A stretch of DNA of 64,000 bases from Rhodanobacter sp. Root480 (GCF_001426645.1 NZ_LMEX01000001.1:386755-450754), one strand, 5' to 3'. Positions 41,556 to 51,547 are shown, counted from the stretch's first letter. Numbers and translations are program-made. Notes: generated by a model from the letters alone, not told the origin.

Positions 41556-43052
41556 ATGTCTACCTCACCGCACCGTGCCCTCTACACCGTCGACCAGGTG
41601 CGCGCGCTGGAGCGTGGCGCACTGGACGCCCTGGCCGTCGGCGACCACGAGCTGATGTTGCGGGCGGCCCATGCCGCGCTCGACAGCCTGCGCCGGCACT
41701 GGCCGCAGGCGGCGCGGGTCGCCATCCATTGCGGCCCCGGCAACAACGGCGGCGATGGTTTCCTGCTGGGCGTGCTGGCGCGCGAGGCGGGGTTGCAGGT
41801 CGAGGTGGTGGTGCTCACCGAAAGCTCGCGTGGCGAGGCGGCGCAGGCACGCGCTGCGTGGGAGGCCGCCGGCGGAAGCGTGCGGCTTTGGGATGACAGC
41901 GAGGCGCTGCCTGAGGTCGATGTGCATGTGGATGCGATGTACGGCATCGGTTTCAACCGTGCACCGGCTGCGGCGGAGGCGGCGCTCATCGAAGCGATCA
42001 ACGGCAGTGTCACGCCCGTGCTGGCACTCGACCTGCCGTCCGGTCTGTCCGCCGACAGCGGCGATTGTCCCGGCGCGGTGATCCGCGCGGATGTCACCGT
42101 TACCTTCCTCGCGCACAAGCGCGGGCTGCATACCGGGCGTGCCGTCGATCAGGTCGGCACGCTGGAGCTGGCCACGCTGGGCGTGCCGGCCCACGTCTAT
42201 TCGCCGCTTCAGCCGGATGCCTCGCTGCTTGCCGCCGAGGCGCTGCCACCGCGCGCCCGTCATGCGAACAAGGGCGACAACGGCCATGTGCTGATTATCG
42301 GTGGCGATCACGGCATGGCCGGTGCCGCGCGGCTGGCAGGCGAGGCCGCCTTGCGCGCTGGCGCCGGCCTGGTCAGCGTCGCCACGCGCGCCGAGCACGT
42401 GTTTGCGCTGAACGCGGCGCGGCCGGAACTGATGGTGCATGCCGTCGACGGCCCGCAAACGCTGGAACCGCTGCTGGAACGCGCCAGTGTGCTGGCACTG
42501 GGGCCGGGGCTGGGCAAGAGCGCGTGGGGCCACGCGTTGTGGCTGACCGCGCTGGATGTCGGCAAACCGACCGTGCTCGATGCCGACGGCCTGAACCTGT
42601 TGGCCCGCGAACCACGCGTGTTCACTACGCCCACGGTGATGACGCCGCATCCCGGCGAGGCGGCGCGGTTGCTTGGCGTAACCGTCGGCGCCATTGAGCG
42701 CGACCGTTTTTCCGCCGTGCGCAAGCTTGCCAGCCGCTATGGCGCGGTGGTGGTTTTGAAGGGTGCGGGCAGCTTGATCGCCGATGCAAATGGACGTCTG
42801 GACGTCTGTCCGTGGGGTAACCCCGGCATGGCGTCGGGTGGCATGGGCGACCTGCTCACCGGTGTCGTCGCCGCCATGCTGGCGCAAGGGTGTGAGCCGT
42901 GGGAAGCGGCCTGCCTGGCCGTGGGCTTGCACGCGCGCGCCGGCGATCTCGCGGCACGTCAGGGTGAGCGTGGCCTGTTGGCGAGCGACCTGCTCGATCC
43001 GTTGCGCATCCTGGGCAACGCACCGCCTGATGGGGTTTCCTCCCATGGTTGA
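41556..43052 (+). CDS. nnr: Bifunctional NAD(P)H-hydrate epimerase / ADP-dependent dehydratase
   Basis: The 498-residue fusion has an N-terminal YjeF epimerase at about 1-210 ('HCGPGNNGGDGFLLGV', 'DAMYGIGFNR', 'DLPSGLSADSG') and a C-terminal ribokinase-like dehydratase at about 225-490 ('KGDNGHVLIIGGDHGMAGA', 'DADGLNLLA', 'TPHPGEAARLLG', 'GNPGMASGGMGDLLTGVVAA'). It repairs hydrated NAD(P)H. It overlaps tsaE by eight bases. Confidence 0.95.
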   Translation: MSTSPHRALYTVDQVRALERGALDALAVGDHELMLRAAHAALDSLRRHWPQAARVAIHCGPGNNGGDGFLLGVLAREAGLQVEVVVLTESSRGEAAQARAAWEAAGGSVRLWDDSEALPEVDVHVDAMYGIGFNRAPAAAEAALIEAINGSVTPVLALDLPSGLSADSGDCPGAVIRADVTVTFLAHKRGLHTGRAVDQVGTLELATLGVPAHVYSPLQPDASLLAAEALPPRARHANKGDNGHVLIIGGDHGMAGAARLAGEAALRAGAGLVSVATRAEHVFALNAARPELMVHAVDGPQTLEPLLERASVLALGPGLGKSAWGHALWLTALDVGKPTVLDADGLNLLAREPRVFTTPTVMTPHPGEAARLLGVTVGAIERDRFSAVRKLASRYGAVVVLKGAGSLIADANGRLDVCPWGNPGMASGGMGDLLTGVVAAMLAQGCEPWEAACLAVGLHARAGDLAARQGERGLLASDLLDPLRILGNAPPDGVSSHG

Positions 43053-43512
43053 TTCGCCGGAGAACGCCTGGAACCTGCCCGACGAAGCCGCCACCATCGC
43101 TTTTGCCACGCGTGTGGCAAAGGCGATCCACGAAGGCGCGGTGGTCTATCTGCACGGTCCGCTGGGTGCCGGCAAGACCAGTTTCGCGCGGGCGCTGTTG
43201 ACGGCCCTGGGTGTGGGTGAGCGGATCAAGAGTCCCACCTACAGCCTGATCGAGGGTTACCACGCGCAGGCGATGCCGGCGTGGCATCTGGATCTTTATC
43301 GCATTGCCGATCCGGGCGAGCTGGAATGGCTGGGCTTGGACGCGCTGGCCGACCCTTCCGCGCTGGTGCTGGTGGAATGGCCCGAGCGCGGTGCCGGCGC
43401 GTTGCCGGCGGCGGATGTGGCCCTGCACATGGATTACGCCGGCGATGGGCGCCGCGCCGCGTTGCAGGTTTTCACCGCCCGTGGCGAGCGTCTGCGGCGC
43501 CGTTTACGTTAA
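43045..43512 (+). CDS. tsaE: tRNA t6A biosynthesis ATPase TsaE
   Basis: The 155-residue protein has P-loop 'LHGPLGAGKTSFARALL', 'IKSPTYSLIEGY', 'WHLDLYRI' and 'LVEWPERG'. With TsaB/C/D it makes N6-threonylcarbamoyl-adenosine in tRNAs reading ANN codons. ATG 43045 overlaps the end of nnr; amiC follows after 160 bases. Confidence 0.95.
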   Translation: MVDSPENAWNLPDEAATIAFATRVAKAIHEGAVVYLHGPLGAGKTSFARALLTALGVGERIKSPTYSLIEGYHAQAMPAWHLDLYRIADPGELEWLGLDALADPSALVLVEWPERGAGALPAADVALHMDYAGDGRRAALQVFTARGERLRRRLR

Positions 43513-43672
43513 GCCCGCGTTTTCGTTCGAAATTATGCAGGGTGGCCACGGTGGTCGATCCGTGCGAAATGCGCTACTTGCGTCCGATAGCTGGACATTC
43601 CCTGACAAAGCAACCGCAGGTTATGGATATTCAAGGGAAAACCTCTTGCAATCCGCAGGCGTGTGCGTTTCA

Positions 43673-45124
43673 ATGCGGGCCATGGCCGGTTACCTGAACA
43701 GCATCGTTTTTCGTGGCGCGATGGTTGTCGCGGCGCTCGCCGTGGCGCCGACAGGTGCCGTTCACGCGGCCAATCTCGAAGGTGTTCGCGTCTGGGCCGG
43801 CCCGGAATATACCCGCGTGGTGATCGATGCGACCGGGCCGCTGCACTACAAGATCCGCCAGAAGGGTGGCGAGGTCCTGGTCGATTTGCCCGACAGCGGC
43901 TTCAGCCGCAGCTTTTCCGATCCGGGCGCGCAAGGCCTGCTGCGCGGCATGAGCCATGCCCGCATCGGCAAGAACCTGCAGCTCACCGCCAAGGTTCATC
44001 CGGACAGCCACCTGAAGAGCTTCGTGCTGGAACCGCGCAAGGGCGACAATTACCGCCTGGTGCTCGACCTTTATCCCGACAGCGCCACGGCTGATCGCGT
44101 CGTCACTACGGCGGCTGCGCCCAAGGCCACATCGGAGCACAGCAGCCGCGCATCGACCCAGCAGGCCGCCGCGTTGCTGAACGGCCAGCGCGCGGTGGTG
44201 GTGGCGATCGACGCCGGCCATGGTGGCAAGGATTCCGGCGCCCACGGCCCCGGTGGCACCCAGGAAAAGAACGTCACCCTCGCGGTGGCCCGTGACCTGG
44301 CTGCGATGATCAACCGCCAGCCCGGCATGAAGGCCGTGCTGACCCGCAACAGCGATTTCTACATCCCGCTGAAGCAGCGTTACAAGATCGCGCGCGAGAA
44401 CAACGCCGACCTGTTCGTCTCCATCCACGCCGATTCGTTTACCAGTGACGACGCCAAGGGCTCGTCGGTGTGGGTGTTGTCGCCGCGAGGCAAGACCAGC
44501 GAAGCAGCGCGCTGGCTGGCCGATCGCGAGAACCGCGCCGACCTGATCGGCGGCACCACGCTGGATGACAAGGACGATGGCCTGGCCAAGGTGCTGCTCG
44601 ACCTGCAACAGGGCTGGGCGATGCAGGCCAGCGATGTGGTGGCCGGCAATGTGTTGAAGGCGCTGGCCCAGCTCGGTCCGACCCATCGCGGTTATGTGGA
44701 GAAAGCGAATTTCGTGGTGCTGCGCTCGCCCGACGTGCCGTCGATCCTGGTCGAGACGGCGTTCATCAGCAATCCGAAGGAAGAGCGCAAGCTGCGCGAC
44801 CCGGCACACCAGAAGCGGCTGGCGGCCGCCGTGATGGGCGGGGTAAAGAACTATTTCGAATCCACGCCGCCGCCGGGCACCTGGTTTGCGGCGCAGGCGG
44901 CGCAGCGCAGTGGCGTGCAGTTGGCGTCGACCGGCAAGTCGACCACGTCATCGTCCACGCGCGCCGACGCCGGCGTGCGCGATCTGCACAAGGTCAATCG
45001 TGGCGAAAGCCTGGGCAGCATCGCGCGCCAGTACGGCGTGAGTGTCAGCGCGCTCAAGAATGCCAACCAGATGAGCAGCGACACTGTGCGCGCCGGCGTG
45101 ATGCTGGCCATTCCCACCAGCTGA
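43673..45124 (+). CDS. amiC: N-acetylmuramoyl-L-alanine amidase with AMIN and LysM domains
   Basis: The 483-residue protein has a signal peptide ('VVAALAVAPTGAVHA', cut near residue 35) and an N-terminal AMIN domain at about 38-130. The zinc Amidase_3 domain lies at about 178-400 ('VAIDAGHGGKDSGAHG', 'TQEKNVTLAVA', 'LFVSIHADSFT', 'ILVETAFISN'), and a LysM at about 440-483 ('HKVNRGESLGSIARQYGVSV'). It splits septal peptidoglycan in daughter-cell separation; the AMIN/LysM layout fits AmiB or AmiC, and tsaE-mutL context is that of E. coli amiB. ATG 43673 or 43682 could be used; neither has a strong ribosome site. Confidence 0.9.
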   Translation: MRAMAGYLNSIVFRGAMVVAALAVAPTGAVHAANLEGVRVWAGPEYTRVVIDATGPLHYKIRQKGGEVLVDLPDSGFSRSFSDPGAQGLLRGMSHARIGKNLQLTAKVHPDSHLKSFVLEPRKGDNYRLVLDLYPDSATADRVVTTAAAPKATSEHSSRASTQQAAALLNGQRAVVVAIDAGHGGKDSGAHGPGGTQEKNVTLAVARDLAAMINRQPGMKAVLTRNSDFYIPLKQRYKIARENNADLFVSIHADSFTSDDAKGSSVWVLSPRGKTSEAARWLADRENRADLIGGTTLDDKDDGLAKVLLDLQQGWAMQASDVVAGNVLKALAQLGPTHRGYVEKANFVVLRSPDVPSILVETAFISNPKEERKLRDPAHQKRLAAAVMGGVKNYFESTPPPGTWFAAQAAQRSGVQLASTGKSTTSSSTRADAGVRDLHKVNRGESLGSIARQYGVSVSALKNANQMSSDTVRAGVMLAIPTS

Positions 45125-45183
45125 AGCACGACAGCAGGGCCGAACGGTCGGGCAGCGACGTTGTTCGCTGCTAAAGTTGGCGG

Positions 45184-46998
45184 ATGACTGCCATTCGCCT
45201 GTTACCCCCCGCACTCATCAATCAGATCGCCGCTGGCGAGGTCATCGAGCGGCCGTCGTCGGTGGTCAAGGAACTGGTGGAAAACAGCCTTGATGCCGGC
45301 GCTCGCCGCATCGAGGTGGATATCGAAGCCGGCGGTGCGCGATTGATTCGCGTACGCGACGATGGTGGCGGCATCCCCGTGGATGAATTGCCGCTGGCGG
45401 TGGCGTCGCACGCCACCAGCAAGATCGGCAGCTTCGACGATCTGGAACACGTGGCCAGCATGGGCTTCCGCGGTGAGGCGCTGGCGTCGGTGTCGTCGGT
45501 ATCGCGCTTTGCGCTGACCTCGCGCGCCAGCGGTGAAGATGCGGCGTTCCGTATCGAGGTCGATGGCGGGAAGTTGCAGGCGGCGCGCCCGGCGCAACAC
45601 CCGCAGGGCACCAGCGTCGAAATCCGCGACCTGTTCTACAACGTGCCGGCGCGGCGCAAGTTCATGCGTGCCGAGCGTACCGAATTCGCCCATATCGACG
45701 ACTTGCTGAAATCGCTGGCGCTGGCCCGCGATGGCGTGGAATTTCGCCTCAGTCACAACGGCAAGCCCGTGCGCATCTGGAAAGCCGCCAGCGACGAGCG
45801 CGCGGCGCTGCAACGCGTGGCCGAAGTGCTGGGCGAGGAGTTTCCCGCGCAAAGCCTGCGCATCGACCATGCGGCGGCGGGGCTGCATCTGTCCGGCTGG
45901 GTCGGCCTGCCCACGGCATCGCGCGCCCAGGCCGATTCGCAATATTTCTACGTCAACGGGCGGCTGGTGCGCGATCGCATCGTGGCCCACGCGGTGCGTC
46001 AGGCGTATGCCGACGTGCTGTTCCACGGCCGGCATGCCGCGTTCGTGCTGTACCTGCAGCTCGACCCCGCCGGCGTGGATGTGAACGTGCACCCGGCCAA
46101 GCACGAAGTGCGTTTTCGCGAGCAGCGGCTGGTGCACGATTTCCTGTTCCGCACGCTGCACGAGGCGCTGGCGCAAACCCGTGCCGGGCTGGGGACGTTG
46201 CCCGTGGCCGAACCCGAGCTGGCCACCGCAACGGGGTACGCCAGCCCGGTCACGCCATCCACCGGCAGCGCGCCAGCGTGGCCGGGCCAGTTCAGCCAGA
46301 GCCGTTTGAGCCTGGGCGTGCGCGATGCGCCGCTGGCCGGCTACGCCGCCTTGCTGGGTGAAAGCCCCTCAATGCCCGCAGCCCCGTCGATGCCCGCTGC
46401 CGACGACAGCGAGACGCCGCCGCTGGGTTTCGCCATCGCCCAGCTGAAAAGCATCTTCGTGCTGGCCGAGAATGCGCACGGCCTGGTGCTGGTCGACATG
46501 CACGCGGCGCACGAGCGCATCACCTACGAGAAACTGAAATCCGGCCGCGCCAGCAGCAACCTGCGCTCGCAGATGCTGCTGGTGCCGCTCTCCATCGCGG
46601 TCAGCGCGAAGGAAGCGGCGGCAGCCGAGGAACATGCCGACGCGCTGGCCGAGTGGGGGCTTGAGCTGTCGCGCAGCGGTCCGTCCACCGTCGTGGTGCG
46701 GCGCATCCCCGCCTTGCTGGAAGGTGCCGACGTGGGCCAGCTCAGCCGCGATGTGCTGTCGGAGCTGGCCCAGCACGGCAGTTCGCGTCGCCTGCAGGAG
46801 CTGGAGAACGAGCTGCTTTCGACCATGGCCTGCCACGGCTCCGTACGGGCCGGGCGTCGGCTGACGCTTCCCGAAATGAATGCGCTGCTGCGCGAGATGG
46901 AAGCCACCGAGCGCTCCGGCCAATGCAACCACGGCCGCCCGACCTGGACCCAGCTGAGCCTGGCTGAGCTGGACAAACTATTCATGCGCGGGCGTTGA
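45184..46998 (+). CDS. mutL: DNA mismatch repair protein MutL, endonuclease type
   Basis: The 604-residue protein has GHKL ATPase motifs ('[13 protein letters not shown]', 'RDDGGGIP', 'ATSKIG', '[10 protein letters not shown]') in the first 330 residues. A linker and C-terminal dimerisation domain follow. The latter carries '[12 protein letters not shown]', fitting the metal-binding endonuclease motif D-x-H-A-x2-E-x4-E, plus 'ACHGSVRAG' and terminal 'CNHGRPTW'. E. coli MutL lacks these, so this organism probably nicks with MutL rather than MutH. It follows amiC by 59 bases. Confidence 0.95.
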   Translation: MTAIRLLPPALINQIAAGEVIERPSSVVKELVENSLDAGARRIEVDIEAGGARLIRVRDDGGGIPVDELPLAVASHATSKIGSFDDLEHVASMGFRGEALASVSSVSRFALTSRASGEDAAFRIEVDGGKLQAARPAQHPQGTSVEIRDLFYNVPARRKFMRAERTEFAHIDDLLKSLALARDGVEFRLSHNGKPVRIWKAASDERAALQRVAEVLGEEFPAQSLRIDHAAAGLHLSGWVGLPTASRAQADSQYFYVNGRLVRDRIVAHAVRQAYADVLFHGRHAAFVLYLQLDPAGVDVNVHPAKHEVRFREQRLVHDFLFRTLHEALAQTRAGLGTLPVAEPELATATGYASPVTPSTGSAPAWPGQFSQSRLSLGVRDAPLAGYAALLGESPSMPAAPSMPAADDSETPPLGFAIAQLKSIFVLAENAHGLVLVDMHAAHERITYEKLKSGRASSNLRSQMLLVPLSIAVSAKEAAAAEEHADALAEWGLELSRSGPSTVVVRRIPALLEGADVGQLSRDVLSELAQHGSSRRLQELENELLSTMACHGSVRAGRRLTLPEMNALLREMEATERSGQCNHGRPTWTQLSLAELDKLFMRGR

Positions 46999-47015
46999 GC
47001 CCGACATCTGGATCA

Positions 47016-47924
47016 ATGATGAAACGTTTCATGCTTTTCGCCGCCACCGCCATCCTGGGAGTCACCGCCGTGCACGCCAACAGCACCGATCACCACCGCG
47101 ACGTGGAGCAATGGCGCGCCGACCGCGTGGTGCGGCTGACCGCGCCGGCCGGTTGGCTGAGCCTGATCGGGCTGGAGTGGCTGCAGCCGGGCGACAACCG
47201 TATCGGCAGCGCCGCCGACAACGACATCGTGGTCAGCGCGATGCCCGCGCATCTGGGTGTCGTCAACCTGCGCGCGGATGGCAGCGTGCATCTGGCGCTT
47301 GCCGCCGACAGCGGCGCGTTGATCGATGGCAAGCCGCTGCGCGAGGCCACCCTGGTCGACGACGTGCAGGCAGGCGAGGGCGCGCCCACCCTGGTGAGCA
47401 TGGGCACCGTCAGCTTCCTGGTGATCGATCGCGAGGGCCGCAAGGGTCTGCGGATCAAGGACACCGAGGCGCCGACGCGGCGCGACTTTGTCGGCATCGA
47501 TTATTTTCCGATCGACTCCGCGTGGCGCATCGAAGCCGACTGGGTGCCGGCGAGCGCAGGCCAGACGCTGGAGATGGGTACCGTGATCGGCACCACCGAG
47601 AAATACCCGGTGCCCGGCACGGCGCGTTTCAGCCGCGACGGCAAGACGTTCGAGATCCTGCCGGTGATCGAAGTGCCGGGCGACGCGCAGTATTTCGTGG
47701 TGTTCGCCGACCGCACCAGTGGCCGCGAAACCTACGGGGCGGCGCGCTTCCTGTACATCAACCCGCCGAAGGACGGCAAGGTCACGCTCGATTTCAACAA
47801 GGCCTACAACCCGCCCTGCGCTTTCACCGCGTTCGCCACCTGTCCGCTGGCGCCGCCGGAAAACCGGCTCGATCTGCGCGTTACCGCCGGCGAGAAAAAC
47901 TACCGCGGCGGGCACGCCGATTAG
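47016..47924 (+). CDS. DUF1684 family protein, exported
   Basis: The 302-residue protein has a signal peptide ('LFAATAILGVTAVHA', about 5-22). The DUF1684 body follows: 'WRADRVVRLTAPAGWLSLIG', 'FFLVID'-like strands, 'IDYFPIDSAWRIEADW' and the strongly conserved C-terminal 'DFNKAYNPPCAFTAFATCPL' then 'PPENRLDLRVTAGEKNY'. The biochemical role of the family is not established. Two ATGs stand at 47016 and 47019. Its stop overlaps the stop of convergent phoU by three bases (TTAG). Confidence 0.85.
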   Translation: MMKRFMLFAATAILGVTAVHANSTDHHRDVEQWRADRVVRLTAPAGWLSLIGLEWLQPGDNRIGSAADNDIVVSAMPAHLGVVNLRADGSVHLALAADSGALIDGKPLREATLVDDVQAGEGAPTLVSMGTVSFLVIDREGRKGLRIKDTEAPTRRDFVGIDYFPIDSAWRIEADWVPASAGQTLEMGTVIGTTEKYPVPGTARFSRDGKTFEILPVIEVPGDAQYFVVFADRTSGRETYGAARFLYINPPKDGKVTLDFNKAYNPPCAFTAFATCPLAPPENRLDLRVTAGEKNYRGGHAD

Positions 47925-48661
47925 TTGTTGTTGTCCGCCGGCGGGCCCAGTCGGTCCAGCTGCGGGCTGGCGGTGAAATCGCGTTTGCTGCGCTGGCTGT
48001 CCAGCGTCTCGCCGGTGACCTGGAACCAGGTGTTCTCGGCAATATTGGTGGCATGGTCGCCGATGCGCTCGATGTTCTTGGCCATGAACAACAGGTGCGT
48101 GCACGGCGTGATGTTGCGCGGGTCTTCCATCATGTAGGTGAGCAATTCGCGGAAGTAGCCGGTGTAGGCGTCATCCAGCACCACGTCGTTTTTCCACACC
48201 CGATGGGCGCTCTCCACGTTGCCATCGCGATAGGCTGCCAGCACGTCACGGGTGGCGGTGGCCGCCATCTCGGCCAGGTGGCGCAGACCGCGGGTAGGAG
48301 CGACGGGCGGCGCCATCGACAGCGGGATGGATCGCTTCGCCACGTTCGCCGCGTAGTCGCCGATGCGCTCGATGTCGGAGGCGATACGCAGCGCCGCGAA
48401 CACATTGCGCAGGTCGCCGGCCATCGGTGCGCGCAGTGCCAGCAGGCGCACCACGTCGTGGCTGATGGACTGTTCGAGCTGGTCGATCGCCTCGTCGTTG
48501 GCAACCACGTGTTGCGCGGCGCGTTCGTCGCGCCGTTCCAGTACGTCGATCGCCGCTTCCAGCTGCGTCACCGACAGTTCGCCCATGCGCACGATCTCGC
48601 CGGTGAGGCGACCCAGTTCCGCGTCGTAGCTTTTGATGATGTGGTCTTTGCCAGTGTTCAT
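47921..48661 (-). CDS. phoU: Phosphate signalling protein PhoU
   Basis: The 246-residue all-helical protein has two PhoU three-helix repeats with metal-cluster motifs 'DIERIGDYAANVAKR' and 'NIERIGDHATNIAE'. PhoU links the PstSCAB transporter to PhoR and restrains Pho expression when phosphate is plentiful. It is last in pstSCAB-phoU; a 145-base gap full of hairpin repeats separates it from pstB, which may lower its expression relative to pst. Confidence 0.95.
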   Translation of the reverse strand: MNTGKDHIIKSYDAELGRLTGEIVRMGELSVTQLEAAIDVLERRDERAAQHVVANDEAIDQLEQSISHDVVRLLALRAPMAGDLRNVFAALRIASDIERIGDYAANVAKRSIPLSMAPPVAPTRGLRHLAEMAATATRDVLAAYRDGNVESAHRVWKNDVVLDDAYTGYFRELLTYMMEDPRNITPCTHLLFMAKNIERIGDHATNIAENTWFQVTGETLDSQRSKRDFTASPQLDRLGPPADNNN

Positions 48662-48683
48662 GGGTTGCCTCGTATGTTTTTTC

Positions 48684-48801
48684 CCCTCTCCCGCTTGCGG
48701 GAGAGGGTGCCCGAAGGGCGGGAGAGGGAGCGGGCGGAGCGCGGGGCTGCAGGTTGCGCTGGCCCTCTCCCCAACCCCTCTCCCGCAAAGCGGGAGAGGG
48801 G
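48684..48801. repeat. Two 'CCCTCTCCCGC' hairpins between pstB and phoU
   Basis: CCCTCTCCCGC/GCGGGAGAGGG at 48684-48694/48697-48707, and CCCCTCTCCCGC/GCGGGAGAGGGG at 48775-48786/48790-48801 (12 bp, AAA loop). They fill the gap and belong to the family at 24516 and 24646. Confidence 0.8.
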
Positions 48802-48806
48802 CTTTA

Positions 48807-49592
48807 TCAGCCGAACCTGCCGGTGATGTAATCCTCGGTCTGCTTCTTGCCCGGCTTGGTGAAGATCCTTTCCGTCGGCCCGAATTCCACCAGCTCGCCC
48901 AGGTACATGAACGCGGTGAGGTCGGAGCAACGCGCCGCCTGCTGCATGTTGTGGGTGACGATGACGATGGTGAATTCGCCTTTCAGCTCCTCCACCAGCT
49001 GCTCGATACGGCCGGTGGCGATCGGATCGAGCGCGGAGGTCGGTTCGTCCAGCAACAGCACTTCAGGCTTCAGTGCGATCGCACGGGCGATGCACAGGCG
49101 TTGTTGCTGGCCGCCGGAAAGCCCCAGCGCATTCTGTTTCAGCTTGTCCTTCACCTCGTCCCATAGCGCGGCGCTGCGCAGCGCCTGCTCAACGCGGTTT
49201 TCCATGTCCGGCCTGGACAGCTTCTCGTGGTGGCGGATGCCGTAGGCCACGTTCTCGAAGATCGTCATCGGGAACGGCACCGGCTTCTGGAACACCATGC
49301 CGACCTTGCTGCGCAACCGGTTCAGCGAGTAGCCGGGCGCGAGGATGTTTTCGCCGTCCAGTTCGATCGAGCCTTCCGCGCGCAGCTTCGGATAGATCGC
49401 GTAGATGCGGTTGAAAATGCGCAGCAACGTGGACTTGCCGCAACCGGAAGGCCCGATGATCGAGGTGACCTGCTTCTCCGGCACGTTCATGTCGATGCCT
49501 TTCAGCGCATGGAAATCGCCGTAGTGAAAGTGCAGGTCGCGCACCGTGATCTTGGTCGCGGCGGCTGACGCGGCGGGCGCGGAATCAGTCAT
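48807..49592 (-). CDS. pstB: Phosphate ABC transporter ATPase
   Basis: The 261-residue ATPase has Walker A '[17 protein letters not shown]', Q-loop '[12 protein letters not shown]', signature '[16 protein letters not shown]', Walker B '[13 protein letters not shown]' and H-loop 'VTHNMQQA'. It powers PstCA. The ATG overlaps the end of pstA by eight bases. Confidence 0.97.
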   Translation of the reverse strand: MTDSAPAASAAATKITVRDLHFHYGDFHALKGIDMNVPEKQVTSIIGPSGCGKSTLLRIFNRIYAIYPKLRAEGSIELDGENILAPGYSLNRLRSKVGMVFQKPVPFPMTIFENVAYGIRHHEKLSRPDMENRVEQALRSAALWDEVKDKLKQNALGLSGGQQQRLCIARAIALKPEVLLLDEPTSALDPIATGRIEQLVEELKGEFTIVIVTHNMQQAARCSDLTAFMYLGELVEFGPTERIFTKPGKKQTEDYITGRFG

Positions 49593-50451
49593 GGGATACC
49601 TTGGTACGGGAAAGGATCAGGCGGGAAACGAGGCTCAGCAGCAGTACGAACATGGTGATCACGAACGCGCCAGCCCACGCCAACGCGTGCATGGATTCGC
49701 CCGGGTCGTTGGCGTACTGGTAGATGATCTGCGGCAGGCTGGACATCTTCTCCATCGGGTTGATGGCCATGAAGTTGTTGCCGAACGCGGTGAACAGCAG
49801 CGGTGCGGTCTCGCCGCTGATTCGCGCCAGCGCCAGCAGCACGCCGGTGACGATGCCCGAGCGCGCAGCGCGGATCAGCACCTGCACGGTCAGTTTCCAT
49901 TGCGGCACGCCCAGCGACAGCGCGGCCTCACGCAGCGTGGCTGGCACCAGCCGCAGCATTTCGTCGGTGGTGCGCACGATCACCGGCAGGGCGATCAGCG
50001 CCAGCGCCACGCCGCCGGCGAAACCGGAGAACGTGGTCGAGCCGTTGGTCAGCGCCGTGCTGGGCAGCACGATGATGGTGTAGACGAACAGGCCCATCAC
50101 GATCGACGGCGCCGACAGCAGGATGTCGTTGAGGAAGCGGATGGATTCGCCGAGCTTGGTGCGGTTGGCGTATTCGGCCAGCCAGGTGCCGGCCAGCACG
50201 CCGATCGGCGTGGCGATGGCGATGCCCACGAAGTTGATGATCAGGCTGCCGACCATCGCGTTGGCCAGGCCACCATCCTCGCCGTAGGCGGTGATTTTCG
50301 TGAACAGTTTCAGATCCAGCGCGCTGATGCCCTGGCGCAGGGTTTCCCACAGGATCCATGCCAGGAAAGCCAGCCCGACCAGGGTGGCCAGCGTACTCAG
50401 CAACATCGCCAGCGCATTGGTGATGCGGCGGCGCAGGTACAAGGCGTTCAT
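49585..50451 (-). CDS. pstA: Phosphate ABC transporter permease PstA
   Basis: The 288-residue permease has six hydrophobic segments and the BPD EAA-type loop ('[22 protein letters not shown]'). '[14 protein letters not shown]' and '[12 protein letters not shown]' are typical PstA stretches. With PstC it forms the inner-membrane phosphate channel. A GGGGGG run precedes ATG 50451. Confidence 0.96.
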   Translation of the reverse strand: MNALYLRRRITNALAMLLSTLATLVGLAFLAWILWETLRQGISALDLKLFTKITAYGEDGGLANAMVGSLIINFVGIAIATPIGVLAGTWLAEYANRTKLGESIRFLNDILLSAPSIVMGLFVYTIIVLPSTALTNGSTTFSGFAGGVALALIALPVIVRTTDEMLRLVPATLREAALSLGVPQWKLTVQVLIRAARSGIVTGVLLALARISGETAPLLFTAFGNNFMAINPMEKMSSLPQIIYQYANDPGESMHALAWAGAFVITMFVLLLSLVSRLILSRTKVSHD

Positions 50452-50501
50452 GCGGCGTCCCCCCAGTCCTTGCAGGAGTCAGCTCGCAGGCGATGCTTCC
50501 G

Positions 50502-50530
50502 CGAATCCCCCATCTCGAATCCCGAATCCC
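50502..50530. repeat. CGAATCC heptamer tandem between pstA and pstC
   Basis: CGAATCC units at 50502-50508, 50516-50522 and 50523-50529, on a 7-bp lattice with one diverged unit. It ends 10 bases past the pstC stop on the minus strand. Confidence 0.8.
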
Positions 50531-50539
50531 GGCTATCCA

Positions 50540-51547
50540 TCATCGCCCCTCCTTGCTGGCCAGCCGTCGCAACATCAGCCGCGCGATCAGCAGCACGATG
50601 AAGGTGACCACGAACAGCAGGAACGCCAGCGCCATCAGCGCCGACTTCTGCAGGCCCACCGCTTCACTGAACTGGTTGGCGATGGCGGAGGCGATGGACG
50701 TGCCCGGATCCAGCAGCGACGACGACAGGCGCATCGAGTTGCCCAGCACGAAGGTCACCGCCATGGTCTCGCCCAGCGCGCGGCCCAGGCCCAGGAAGAT
50801 GCCGCCGATCACCGCCGAACGCGTGTACGGCAGCACGATGTTCCATGCCACTTCCCACGTGCTGGAACCCAGCGCATAGGCCGACTCCTTCAGCGGCGTG
50901 GGCACGGTCTGGAAGACCTCGCGCATCACCGACGAAATGAACGGGATGACCATGATCGCCAGCACGATGCCGGCCACCAGGATGCTGGCGCCAAAGGGGT
51001 AATCGCTGCCGAACAGCTTGCCGACGACGGGCACGTGTTCGGCCACCCATGACAGCTGGCCATCATCGGGTTTGTTGCCGAGGTTGTTGGTCAGCCAAGG
51101 CTTGAGGTGTTCGGCGAAGAACGGGGCGAAGATGAAAAGCCCCCACATGCCGTAGATGATCGAGGGGATGCCGGCCAGCAGCTCGATCGCCGATGCCACC
51201 GGCGTGCGCAACCATGCCGGCGCCACTTCGGAAAGATAGAGCGCGATGCCGAAGCTGATCGGCACGGCGATCAGCAGCGCGATGAACGAGGTGGCCAGCG
51301 TGCCGTACACCGGCACCAGTGCGCCGTAGACGTCGTTGCCCGGGTCCCACTCCGAGCTGATCAGGAAGTGCCAGCCGAACGTGGCGAACGCCTCGCGCCC
51401 GCCCCACAACGTGGCACCGGCGGCGCCCAGCAGCGCGGCCAGCACGATCAGCGCACAGCCCTTCAACAGCCAGCGGAACAGCCGCTCGTGGCGGGCATCG
51501 CGGCGGGTGCGCTGTTCGAGGATGTCGGTGGATGACGCGATGGACAT
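50540..51547 (-). CDS. pstC: Phosphate ABC transporter permease PstC
   Basis: The 335-residue permease has an N-terminal cytoplasmic stretch, about six membrane segments and the EAA loop ('KESAYALGSSTWEVAWNIVLP'). A periplasmic insert at about 155-190 ('KPWLTNNLGNKPDDGQLSW') lengthens one loop, as in many PstC proteins. 'ELLAGIPSIIYGMWGLF' is diagnostic. ATG 51547 is chosen; 14 upstream in-frame residues are not conserved in type. Confidence 0.95.
   Translation of the reverse strand: MSIASSTDILEQRTRRDARHERLFRWLLKGCALIVLAALLGAAGATLWGGREAFATFGWHFLISSEWDPGNDVYGALVPVYGTLATSFIALLIAVPISFGIALYLSEVAPAWLRTPVASAIELLAGIPSIIYGMWGLFIFAPFFAEHLKPWLTNNLGNKPDDGQLSWVAEHVPVVGKLFGSDYPFGASILVAGIVLAIMVIPFISSVMREVFQTVPTPLKESAYALGSSTWEVAWNIVLPYTRSAVIGGIFLGLGRALGETMAVTFVLGNSMRLSSSLLDPGTSIASAIANQFSEAVGLQKSALMALAFLLFVVTFIVLLIARLMLRRLASKEGR

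Noticed and set aside
43304-43672. Longer N-terminus for the amidase starting inside tsaE
   Set aside because: It would place over 120 unrelated residues before a clear signal peptide that begins at ATG 43673.
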